Source: CAZFER01 sp964517495 (GTDB lineage Bacteria > Hinthialibacterota > Hinthialibacteria > Hinthialibacterales > Hinthialibacteraceae). From it: a stretch of 28,040 nucleotides of DNA. The stretch lies in assembly GCA_964517495.1 (NCBI GenBank), contig CAZFER010000079.1:1-28040 (forward strand), given 5' to 3'. Position numbers and translations under genes: made by a program. A model generated the notes under the pieces. The model was given only the letters and a program-made list of their open reading frames with translations, did not search any database and was not told the DNA's origin. Below, one piece after another: positions 16,412 through 23,298 of this stretch; positions within the stretch are counted from its first letter, which is position 1, and every line of letters begins with the position of its first letter.

Positions 16412-18221
16412 CGGGATTTTTATCATCATCTGGTTCAGCCTGTTCAACCTGGCCGCATTGCCAGCCTTCACTCAGGTTGCTGAAACCCCATTTGCGGTGG
16501 CGGAATTAACCGTCAACACCTCCATTCCGGATGCCAATCTTGATGGCCTTTCGCACGTCATTCACGTGCCGGGAAACACTCCCATCGAAAAACTGGAGGT
16601 GGCTCTTAACATCGAGCATCCCGCTGTTCAACAATTGGTCATCCGGCTGATCAATCCATCCGGCGATTCGGTTATTCTGCATAGCCGAACTCCCTCACAG
16701 CAGCAACCATTTACGCCTGTATATAGCACCTTCAACCAGCCGGTTATGCCGTTAGCTCCACTTTTGGAGGATAATCCTCAAGGGGCATGGACCATCCAGG
16801 TCTTTGATCAAGTGAGCGGTTTAACGGGCAGGTTGGTTTCATGGGGATTACGAATTCATCCTTATTCAGTCCTGGTTCCGGATGAATCTCCTCCTAAAAA
16901 TATCGAAACCGATATGTTTTCCTTTATTTTCAGCGCCTCATCTGCTGTTGAGATTACCAGTACGCATGTAGCCGATATGAATGATGATCGCCTGGATGAA
17001 TTGTTTCTGTTATCTGAACCCGGCAATTCCGTTGCCATTCACTATTCCGATGGATTATCCCGATTTGATGGTTCATTACAGTATGATATCGATCATCCCC
17101 GGCGTGTCCGCTCTGCCGATGTGAATCGGGATGGACGCATGGATTTTGTGGTTGCTTCCCAACAGCCTGGCTTCCCGCTAACCACGATTACGGTTTTTGA
17201 GGGGAATCAATTTGGGGAATTTGATAAGGGATTTGCCGCCTCACAAATCCCAACCGATTTAACCACCTTGGCGCTCTTTGATGCCAACGGGGATGACCTG
17301 CTCGATATCATTGTGGGGGGAGCACCGTATATTCTGAGTGGCCGCGGAGATGGGACCTTTAACGAAGCCTTTAACCTGTTTGAACGCGGCCGGCCAGGGC
17401 GGGACTTTTTAACCTATGGCGATGTAAATCAAGATGGTTTAACCGACATGCTGGTGACCCTGGCTCGTTCGACAACATCTCCCAATGCGGATCCCCATCT
17501 TATGTTCAACACCAGTGATTTGGATTTTCCCACTCGTGTGTTGATTGATGAACTCAAAGACCTGAGCGGCGAACTGGAGGATGCCTTTATGGCGAATATC
17601 CATGTTCCTGGTATACCTGAATATGTCGTATTTTACGAAACCGGCGAAACCGATCCGACCTTGTGGTTTGCCACCATCAACAGTGATGCCTTGGGAACAG
17701 AGGAAACCACTGTTGTGCGGCTTGCCGGTGATTTATTGGATGAACCTATTATTCCCTATGATTTAAATGGAGATGCGCTTGATGAACTTCTCTTCACCAA
17801 TGATGAGGGGATTATTGCCTTCCAAAAAAATGATAGTCCGCTTGGTGGATCGTCGACCAGGATATATTCCACGACCACTCCGATTCATGTTCAAGCTGGA
17901 CGCTACTTTTCTGATGGAACCATTGGAATGGCGGTGGTTCATCCGGATCAATCCATTTCGTTGACTCGTTCGAACCTGGGGCCTATTGGTGATCCCAATT
18001 CAACAACCACACCAACTCCGACACCCACACCATACTTGTTCCGGCCTACTCCCACACCAAGCCCAACGCCTATCCCAACCTCAACGCCGACAAGTCCTCC
18101 TCAACCATCGCCCACACCAACCCCATTGCCTTATAATCCCGATTTCAACGAAGATGGCGTTGTTGACAAAGAGGATTTGTTACTTTTCCTGCAGTTTTGG
18201 CACCAAAGAATCAACCAATAA
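16320..18221 (+). CDS. Secreted P-domain / FG-GAP repeat protein with dockerin-like tail
   Basis: A large extracellular protein of about 633 residues. After a long basic N-region a hydrophobic stretch (SGIFIIIWFSLFNLAAL) forms the signal peptide. Residues about 57-182 match a proprotein-convertase P domain (SHVIHVPGNTPIEKLEVAL, LINPSGDSVILHSR, GAWTIQVFD, LVSWGLRIH). Residues about 215-490 carry FG-GAP/VCBS calcium-binding units (DVNRDGRMDFVV, DANGDDLLDIIVG, DVNQDGLTDMLVT, DLNGDALDELLF). A Pro/Thr linker (559-605) leads to a single dockerin-type calcium loop, DFNEDGVVDKEDLLLFLQFW, at the C-terminus. No protease domain is seen. The start must lie inside uvrB, because no start codon occurs between the uvrB stop and the hydrophobic core: ATG 16320, TTG 16335 or GTG 16344 are possible; I used the ATG. 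Confidence 0.8.
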   Translation: MNKPGLTQVKKKSPLHKTKNRLDSASKRNRSGIFIIIWFSLFNLAALPAFTQVAETPFAVAELTVNTSIPDANLDGLSHVIHVPGNTPIEKLEVALNIEHPAVQQLVIRLINPSGDSVILHSRTPSQQQPFTPVYSTFNQPVMPLAPLLEDNPQGAWTIQVFDQVSGLTGRLVSWGLRIHPYSVLVPDESPPKNIETDMFSFIFSASSAVEITSTHVADMNDDRLDELFLLSEPGNSVAIHYSDGLSRFDGSLQYDIDHPRRVRSADVNRDGRMDFVVASQQPGFPLTTITVFEGNQFGEFDKGFAASQIPTDLTTLALFDANGDDLLDIIVGGAPYILSGRGDGTFNEAFNLFERGRPGRDFLTYGDVNQDGLTDMLVTLARSTTSPNADPHLMFNTSDLDFPTRVLIDELKDLSGELEDAFMANIHVPGIPEYVVFYETGETDPTLWFATINSDALGTEETTVVRLAGDLLDEPIIPYDLNGDALDELLFTNDEGIIAFQKNDSPLGGSSTRIYSTTTPIHVQAGRYFSDGTIGMAVVHPDQSISLTRSNLGPIGDPNSTTTPTPTPTPYLFRPTPTPSPTPIPTSTPTSPPQPSPTPTPLPYNPDFNEDGVVDKEDLLLFLQFWHQRINQ

Positions 18222-18246
18222 AATCCCAACTACATTGGAGACCATC

Positions 18247-18279
18247 ATGAAAGTACATTACGAACCAGAAGTTGGATAA
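18247..18279 (+). pseudogene. 5' remnant of a DUF2283-like gene
   Basis: After a good ribosome binding site (GGAG, 7 nt before ATG) the plus strand reads MKVHYEPEVG and stops. The first nine residues match the usual start of DUF2283 proteins (MKVxYxPEVDALYI), which are often linked to toxin-antitoxin loci. The family pattern ends exactly where the minus-strand antitoxin pseudogene loses its own C-terminus, so this looks like a deletion or recombination junction. Because the piece is so short, the family call is an inference. Confidence 0.45.
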
Positions 18280-18448
18280 TATCTTCATCCACTTTGATAT
18301 GAATATCTTTTTTACGTGTTTTATGCATATCAGCCAATTGATTCCATGCATCTTCCGTCCATTCAGGATTATCAGAATCTGACTGTGCTATAGCTGTTAC
18401 TTCGTTATCATTCATGCTTTCAACACGTTCCCAATCGGTTTGACTGGT

Positions 18449-18470
18449 AAGTGGCGTATAAGTGGCGTAT
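18449..18470. repeat. 11-bp tandem duplication causing a frameshift
   Basis: AAGTGGCGTAT occurs twice in direct succession (18449-18459 and 18460-18470). Removing one unit restores a continuous antitoxin frame on the minus strand, so the duplication is the inactivating change. Confidence 0.85.
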
Positions 18471-18665
18471 AGGTTCCATCATCATTCTTTTGAAGAACCT
18501 TGCCATCCACCGTTAACACTGCCGTGATTTTTTCGGAATTGTTCATTGTGCTATCTTTCAGAATTATCGAAGGTTGCATTTTAATTGATGTAATAGACTA
18601 TTGTATCATAATTTCATCAAAAAGTAGTATTGTCAGATAAACATTGCGAAATGATTCCACATCGC

Positions 18666-18692
18666 TTGACTTACGCTTCTGCTTCTGATAAT
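18666..18692 (+). promoter_or_regulatory. Possible promoter of corrinoid operon
   Basis: TTGACT (18666-18671) is followed by GATAAT (18687-18692) with a short 15-nt gap, 43 nt before the first ATG of the operon. The gap is shorter than ideal. No cobalamin riboswitch box was recognised in 18547-18735, which otherwise shows only AT-rich sequence. Confidence 0.35.
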
Positions 18693-18735
18693 CGGTAGTT
18701 CAAAGAACCTGAATGACTTCAAGGGGAGACAGCTG

Positions 18736-19935
18736 ATGAATAACACCATGGAGCAGCTTTATCAAGAACGATTGAAACGTTACACCACTGCCATGCGCAA
18801 CGAAAAACCCGATCGCATCCCCATCCGCCCGTTGGCGGCGGAATTCGCCGGGAAATACGCGGGATTCACCTGTCAACAAGTTACCCATGATATGGATTTG
18901 GCCTTTGAGGCGGTTCGGCGGTGTGCCGCTGATTTTAATTGGGATGCCGTTGTGGGCAATATGGTCTATGTCTGGACAGGGCTGGTCGATACGGTTGGCC
19001 TGAATTATTACACAAAGCCCGGTATCGATGGTCAACCTGACAGCGCGTTTCAGTATAAAGAGCCAAAAGACGAAGAAAATGCGTATATGCGCGCGGATGA
19101 ATATGATTTATTGATTGAAGATCCCACCGGTTTTCTCGCCAATGTTTGGATGCCGCGTGTCAATGATGATGTCGTGGGTCCAGAGCAGCCTAACACCTAT
19201 CGTAATAATTTATCGTGGCTTAAGGGCGGAATGGGGATGCTTTCCTACTTCAATAAATTTATTGAGCAAAACAACCGCTTGCGAGTGGAATCGGGCACCG
19301 TACCCGCATTGGCTGGCTGCTTGAAATCACCGTTTGATATTATTGCCGATAAACTGCGCGGATATGTTCCCCTTTGCATGGATTTATACCAGCAACCGGA
19401 TAAAGTACTCGCCGCCACCGAGGCCCTTATGCCTCATATGATCTTCAATGCATTGGCTGGCGCTGATCCGGAAAAGAATGTTCCGCTCTCCATCTGGATG
19501 CACCGCGGGTGTGTTCCATTTCTCTCACATGAACAATTCGAGAAGTTCTATTGGCCTACCTTTAAACAGATGATTGAAGAGATTTGGAACGCTGGTTATC
19601 AAGTTATTCTGTATGCCGAAGGGGACTGGGATGCCCACTTCGATCATTTTGTCCAACTGCCTGAACGGAGCGTTATATACCATGTGGACCGGGGAGATAT
19701 CTTTGAAGCCCATAAAAAACTTGGTCATAAGTTCTGCATCAGCGGCGGTATTCCCAATGAATTGCTAACCTATGGCACCACGGAGGAAGTGAAGGAATAT
19801 TGTAAAAAAGTCATTGATGGGGTTGCCCAGGATGGCGGCTATATCATGGATACTGGCGCCATTATGCAGGAAGATCCCAAAGTCGAAAATGTAAGAGCCA
19901 TGACCGATTTTACCGTTGAATACGGTGTTTATTAA
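18736..19935 (+). CDS. URO-D-family methyltransferase-like protein lacking the HxC motif
   Basis: A 399-residue uroporphyrinogen decarboxylase-fold protein of the group found with corrinoid methyltransferases, not with haem synthesis. The N-terminus LKRYTTAMRNEKPDRIPIRP is the usual family start. Members with methylcobamide:thiol activity use a His-x-Cys pair plus a later Cys to bind Zn. Here the matching place reads LYAEGDWDAHFDHF (around 292-305) and the later Cys is replaced in MDTGAIMQED, so Zn-thiol chemistry is unlikely. It may instead be the substrate-binding or demethylating partner. AAGGGGAG lies about 6 nt before the ATG at 18736. It is the first gene of the operon through 25848. 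I infer, without proof, that it hands a methyl group to one of the corrinoid proteins downstream. Confidence 0.85.
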   Translation: MNNTMEQLYQERLKRYTTAMRNEKPDRIPIRPLAAEFAGKYAGFTCQQVTHDMDLAFEAVRRCAADFNWDAVVGNMVYVWTGLVDTVGLNYYTKPGIDGQPDSAFQYKEPKDEENAYMRADEYDLLIEDPTGFLANVWMPRVNDDVVGPEQPNTYRNNLSWLKGGMGMLSYFNKFIEQNNRLRVESGTVPALAGCLKSPFDIIADKLRGYVPLCMDLYQQPDKVLAATEALMPHMIFNALAGADPEKNVPLSIWMHRGCVPFLSHEQFEKFYWPTFKQMIEEIWNAGYQVILYAEGDWDAHFDHFVQLPERSVIYHVDRGDIFEAHKKLGHKFCISGGIPNELLTYGTTEEVKEYCKKVIDGVAQDGGYIMDTGAIMQEDPKVENVRAMTDFTVEYGVY

Positions 19936-19966
19936 TACAACACAAAACCATCTGGGAGTCGACACG

Positions 19967-20137
19967 ATGTCTAATTCAACCGATCAAAAATTGAAACCAG
20001 GCGTTTGTATTCCCTGGGAGGATCGTAAAAAAGAATATGAAGCCATTTTAGGTGATGAAGAACTGGTTAAGAAAGTGTGGGAGGATCAGGATATCCTGGC
20101 CTATTTATACATTTGGTTTTGCCTGATCCAATTTTAA
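19967..20137 (+). CDS. Small unknown protein in corrinoid operon (56 aa)
   Basis: A 56-residue frame with GGGAG 8 nt before its ATG lies between the URO-D-like gene and the first corrinoid gene, in the same direction. The sequence is hydrophilic and charged (LKPGVCIPWEDRKKEYEAIL, then GDEELVKKVWEDQDILAYL) with one Cys, and ends in a short hydrophobic tail, YIWFCLIQF. The odd tail could be natural or could mark a recent frameshift or deletion at the 3' end. I do not recognise a family. The position suggests a small partner or regulator of the methyl-transfer complex. Confidence 0.6.
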   Translation: MSNSTDQKLKPGVCIPWEDRKKEYEAILGDEELVKKVWEDQDILAYLYIWFCLIQF

Positions 20138-20199
20138 CATTCATTCATTATTTGCCAGGATAATTTATCAGACCAATACGACATGTGGGAGCACATCAA

Positions 20200-20853
20200 A
20201 TGAACGATTTATCCAATCTATCCAAAGCCATTTGCGAGATTAATGAAAATGAAGCCGAAACCCTGGTTACTCAAATGATCAACGCTGGTGTTCCGGCGAT
20301 AGATATCCTCAGCCAATGCCAACAAGGTATGACTGAACTGGGGAAGCGTTTTGAAGAAGGGGACTGCTTTATCCCTGAATTGGTGGTTGCTGGAAAAATC
20401 ATGGAAAAAATGACCCAAAAACTCGAACCGCTTCTCAAACAATCAAGAGAGGCTTCTCCACAAACGGGTTGTGTGGTCATGGGGACGGTGCAGAACGATG
20501 TTCATAACATCGGCAAGGATATTGTTGTGATGATGCTGAAAGGGGCAGGGCACCGGGTGGTTGATTTGGGGGTTAACGTGCCACCAGCGCAATTCGTCGA
20601 GGCCGTGAAAAACCATAACGCCGATGCGATTGGAATGAGCGTTTTGATCACCTCGTGCTATAAAGCCATCCCTGCCACAGTTGAAGCCATCCAGAACGCC
20701 GGTTTAAAAGACCAGGTATCAATTATGCTGGGCGGCGCTGCCGCCACTCAAATGCTCGCCGAAAAAACCGGTTGCGATTTCTATGGCAGAACCCCAGCCG
20801 ATGTGCTAAAGCATATGTCAGATATTTTGGTAAAGCGAGTTAATCCCAATTAG
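20200..20853 (+). CDS. Corrinoid-binding methyl carrier protein 1
   Basis: A 217-residue MtaC/MtbC/MttC-type carrier, which holds a cobamide and shuttles the methyl group between methyltransferases. Residues about 5-85 are the helical cap domain (GMTELGKRFEEGDCFIPELV). Residues about 90-215 are the Rossmann-like B12 domain with the base-off motif D100-x-H102-x-x-G105 (DVHNIGKD), where His coordinates cobalt. GMSVLITS and LGGAA later line the nucleotide tail pocket. I chose the ATG at 20200 because GTGGGAG lies 8 nt upstream; a GTG at 20185 sits in that site. It shares its architecture with carrier 2 at 21010 but differs enough (for example TSCYKAIPAT versus TTTMPSMEST) to be a paralogue with a separate partner. 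Confidence 0.93.
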   Translation: MNDLSNLSKAICEINENEAETLVTQMINAGVPAIDILSQCQQGMTELGKRFEEGDCFIPELVVAGKIMEKMTQKLEPLLKQSREASPQTGCVVMGTVQNDVHNIGKDIVVMMLKGAGHRVVDLGVNVPPAQFVEAVKNHNADAIGMSVLITSCYKAIPATVEAIQNAGLKDQVSIMLGGAAATQMLAEKTGCDFYGRTPADVLKHMSDILVKRVNPN

Positions 20854-21009
20854 ATGAAAGAGGTTTGATCTATATCAATTGATTCCATTTTCTTGTAGAT
20901 AAACCTTATGCTTATGGGTGTGTATCTATATCGATTCAGAGGTGTACCCGTTATAATTGAGAAACGAGTATAACACCATAATTGAACATCTGCACAAAAG
21001 GATAAAATC
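20854..21009 (+). promoter_or_regulatory. Spacer between corrinoid genes with a direct repeat
   Basis: This 156-bp gap inside the operon is unusually long. It holds two copies of ATCTATATCRATT (20868-20880 and 20924-20936, one mismatch), 56 bp apart, and a TATAAT at 20952-20957 that could be the -10 box of an internal promoter, though no good -35 is seen. AAAGGA precedes the next ATG. The repeats may be regulator sites; that is a guess. Confidence 0.35.
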
Positions 21010-21645
21010 ATGGCCGAACAATCAAAACTCTACACCGCGATTTTGGAAGGTAACGCCCAGGATGCGGTCAACGCCACCAGGGAAGCCCTCGATAATGGCG
21101 TAGAACCCTTAGCTGTTGTAACCGATCATATGGTCCCTGCCATGGATGAAGTGGGAAAACGGTTTGAATGTGAAGACTATTTCATCCCCGAACTAATGAT
21201 CTCCGCACGGGCTATGAAACAATCGATGGAAATCATCCAACCCTTGTTAAAACAAAGCGGCACCCAACCCACGGGCCGAGTTGTCATTGGGACCGTAAAA
21301 GGTGATTTGCACGACATCGGCAAAAATTTGGTCGCTTCCATGCTGGAAGGTGGCGGTTTTGAAGTCACCGACCTGGGTGTTGATGTCAAGCCGGATCGGA
21401 TTATCGAAGCCATTCAAACTAAAAATGCAAACCTTGTTTGCCTTTCCACCCTGCTTACCACCACCATGCCGTCCATGGAATCCACAGTTAAAGCCTTGTC
21501 CGATGCCGGTATTCGGGGACAGGTCAAAATAATCGTAGGTGGAGCACCGATTACCCCTCAATATGCGGAGAAAATCGGTGCGGATGCGTACGGCGAAAAT
21601 GCACGTACTGCTGTTAGCATCGCTCGTGAATTAGTCGCCGGGTAA
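21010..21645 (+). CDS. Corrinoid-binding methyl carrier protein 2
   Basis: A second, 211-residue methyl-carrier protein. A helical cap (about 1-85, GKRFECEDYFIPELM) precedes a B12-binding domain with D99-x-H101-x-x-G104 (DLHDIGKN), then LSTLLTTTMPSM and VGGAPIT. These last two blocks are close to those in MtaC, MttC and the MetH B12 domain. The ribosome binding site AAAGGA lies 8 nt before the ATG. The gene for the homocysteine methyltransferase starts 19 nt downstream, so this carrier is the likely methyl donor to that enzyme; this is inferred from position. Two carriers in one operon suggest two demethylation or two acceptor routes. Confidence 0.94.
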   Translation: MAEQSKLYTAILEGNAQDAVNATREALDNGVEPLAVVTDHMVPAMDEVGKRFECEDYFIPELMISARAMKQSMEIIQPLLKQSGTQPTGRVVIGTVKGDLHDIGKNLVASMLEGGGFEVTDLGVDVKPDRIIEAIQTKNANLVCLSTLLTTTMPSMESTVKALSDAGIRGQVKIIVGGAPITPQYAEKIGADAYGENARTAVSIARELVAG

Positions 21646-21664
21646 CCGTAAAGGAGTATGGTTT

Positions 21665-22546
21665 ATGCACCCAACATTGCAGCAATTACTCGACAATAGC
21701 CCTGTCTTATTGGATGGTGGCTGGGGAACCCAACTTCAAGCACGCGGGTTGGAGATGGGTGAATGCCCTGACGCCTGGAACCTTTCCCACCCCGATAAAG
21801 TGGAAGACATTGCCCGTGCTTATACCCAAGCTGGCAGCCGTATTATTCTCACCAATACCTTTGGCGCCAACCGGATTTCGCTTTCAAAATATGAGTTTGC
21901 TGATAAAGCTGCTGAGATTAACCGAAAGGGAGCGGAACTTTCCAAACGCGGGGCCGATGGACAGGCTCTGGTTTTTGGTTCCATTGGACCCACGGGAAAA
22001 ATGCTGATGATGGGTGAAGTATCGGAAGAGGAAGTGAAAAATGCCTTTTCAGAACAAGCCCAGGCTATGGCACAGGGCGGTGCAGACGGCTTCGCGGTTG
22101 AAACCATGTCCGATCCCAAAGAGGCCACTCTTGCGGTTCAAGCCGCCAAAGAAATCGGTTTGCCCGTGGTGGGTTGCATGTGTTACGACTCCGGGAAGAA
22201 TAAAGACCGCACCATGATGGGCACAACTCCTGAACAGGCCATATCCGCATTAGAAGAAGCAGGGGCGGATGTGATCGGCGCCAATTGCGGCCAGGGGATC
22301 GAAGGCTATATCGAAATCAGCAAACGCCTGAAAGCGTCGACAGTGCTTCCCATCTGGATAAAAGCCAATGCCGGCCTTCCGGAAGTGGAGGATGGAGAAG
22401 TCGTGTATAAAACCACGCCTGATGAATTCGCTTCCTTTATTCCAAAACTGGTCGAAGCCGGAACTAATTTTATTGGCGGTTGCTGTGGAACCACACCCGA
22501 ATTTATTAAAACCGCTAAAACTATATTGGAACAAATTGAACACTGA
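21665..22546 (+). CDS. Zn-dependent homocysteine methyltransferase (MetH N-domain/BHMT family)
   Basis: A 293-residue TIM-barrel enzyme of the homocysteine S-methyltransferase family, which moves a methyl group to homocysteine to make methionine, or to a similar thiol. LLDGGWGT is at 15-22, LTNTFGANR at 62-70, and the three Zn ligands are C208 (GANCGQG) and C273-C274 (GGCCGTTPE). The protein lacks the folate, B12 and activation domains of MetH. With the separate corrinoid carrier just upstream, it resembles a split methionine synthase without a folate-binding module. AAAGGAG lies 8 nt before the ATG. Its TGA overlaps the next ATG by one base (TGATG), so translation is coupled. A BHMT-like direct donor such as betaine is an alternative. 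Confidence 0.92.
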   Translation: MHPTLQQLLDNSPVLLDGGWGTQLQARGLEMGECPDAWNLSHPDKVEDIARAYTQAGSRIILTNTFGANRISLSKYEFADKAAEINRKGAELSKRGADGQALVFGSIGPTGKMLMMGEVSEEEVKNAFSEQAQAMAQGGADGFAVETMSDPKEATLAVQAAKEIGLPVVGCMCYDSGKNKDRTMMGTTPEQAISALEEAGADVIGANCGQGIEGYIEISKRLKASTVLPIWIKANAGLPEVEDGEVVYKTTPDEFASFIPKLVEAGTNFIGGCCGTTPEFIKTAKTILEQIEH

Positions 22547-23298
22547 TGCATTATAAGTTGATCGCATGTGAAATCTTTTTCCGGGAATTTTGCGCTACGG
22601 TGGCCCGATCCAGCAATAAAATCGACCTCGAATTTCTTCCAAAAGGATTGCACGATATTGGCCAGGAAAAGATGTCGGCTCAACTGAGACAGGCGATTGA
22701 GCGGGTGGATGAATCTCAATATGATGCCATCCTGCTTGGTTATGGGCTTTGCAACAATGGCATCGCCGGTTTAAAAGCCAATACGATTCCGCTGGTTATT
22801 CCCCGTGCGCATGATTGCATCACGCTCTTTTTAGGCAACAAAGACCGTTATGACGATTATTTCCATTCCCATGTGGGTACCTATTACATTACATCCGGGT
22901 GGATAGAACGGGGTAATAGTTTTGATGGCGCTCTTTCTCCCCAATCCATTCAATCGGTTCAGGGATTGCAACAATCCTATAAAGAATTAGTCGAAAAATA
23001 TGGGGAGGAGAATGCGCAGTATCTTTATGATCAACTATATGATCTCACCAAACATTACAAACAATTGACTTTCATTGAAATGGGAGTTGAACCGGATAAT
23101 CGTTTTGAAGAGAAAACCCAATCGGAAGCCAAAAAAAGGAATTGGATTTACGAAAAAATAAAGGGAAATCTTACCCTCTTTCAACGCTTGCTTGACGGCG
23201 ATTGGGATGAACGTGATTTTCTTATCGTTCCGCCGGGAAGCCAGATAGCCGCCGATTACAGCGATGACATAATCAAAACGGAGGATACCCCATCATGA
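22546..23298 (+). CDS. DUF1638 protein
   Basis: A 250-residue DUF1638 protein, a family of unknown role found next to corrinoid methyltransferases in methanogens and anaerobic bacteria. The family blocks are clear: LIACEIFFREF at the start, LPKGLHD near 31, AILLGYGLCNNG near 61-72, and PLVIPRAHDCITLFLG near 81-96, with TYYITSGWIE after. The conserved Cys and His in GLC and RAHDC may bind a metal or a cobamide; this is a guess. It is translated by coupling: its ATG overlaps the previous stop and its TGA overlaps the next ATG (ATGA). Being locked between the homocysteine methyltransferase and the MtaA-like gene argues for a role in this methyl-transfer complex. Confidence 0.9.
   Translation: MHYKLIACEIFFREFCATVARSSNKIDLEFLPKGLHDIGQEKMSAQLRQAIERVDESQYDAILLGYGLCNNGIAGLKANTIPLVIPRAHDCITLFLGNKDRYDDYFHSHVGTYYITSGWIERGNSFDGALSPQSIQSVQGLQQSYKELVEKYGEENAQYLYDQLYDLTKHYKQLTFIEMGVEPDNRFEEKTQSEAKKRNWIYEKIKGNLTLFQRLLDGDWDERDFLIVPPGSQIAADYSDDIIKTEDTPS

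Larger units (their letters stand above)
18245..18546 (-). pseudogene. Decayed BrnA-like (ribbon-helix-helix) antitoxin
   Basis: From an ATG at 18546 the frame reads MNNSEKITAVLTVDGKVLQK and soon hits a stop. If one copy of an 11-bp tandem duplication (18449-18470) is removed, the frame continues as TPLTSQTDWERVESMNDNEV, AIAQSDSDNPEWTEDAWNQ and KKDIHIKVDEDIIQ. TDWERV...DEE and SDPDNPxWTEE are typical of antitoxins of the BrnA/COG3514 type, and IHIKVDEDII is the first strand of their ribbon-helix-helix domain. After IIQ the family pattern (WF..QGKGYQTRIN) is lost and a stop follows at 18245. So the gene has both a frameshift and a lost C-terminus and should be non-functional. No BrnT toxin gene is seen beside it. 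Confidence 0.72.

Noticed and set aside
17998..18135. Short repeated ACACC/CCAAC units, possible CRISPR or satellite
   Set aside because: They encode the Pro/Thr linker of the secreted protein, in frame, with no regular repeat-spacer pattern.
18547..18735. Possible cobalamin riboswitch upstream of the corrinoid operon
   Set aside because: No B12-box-like sequence or long structured leader could be seen; the region is short and AT-rich.
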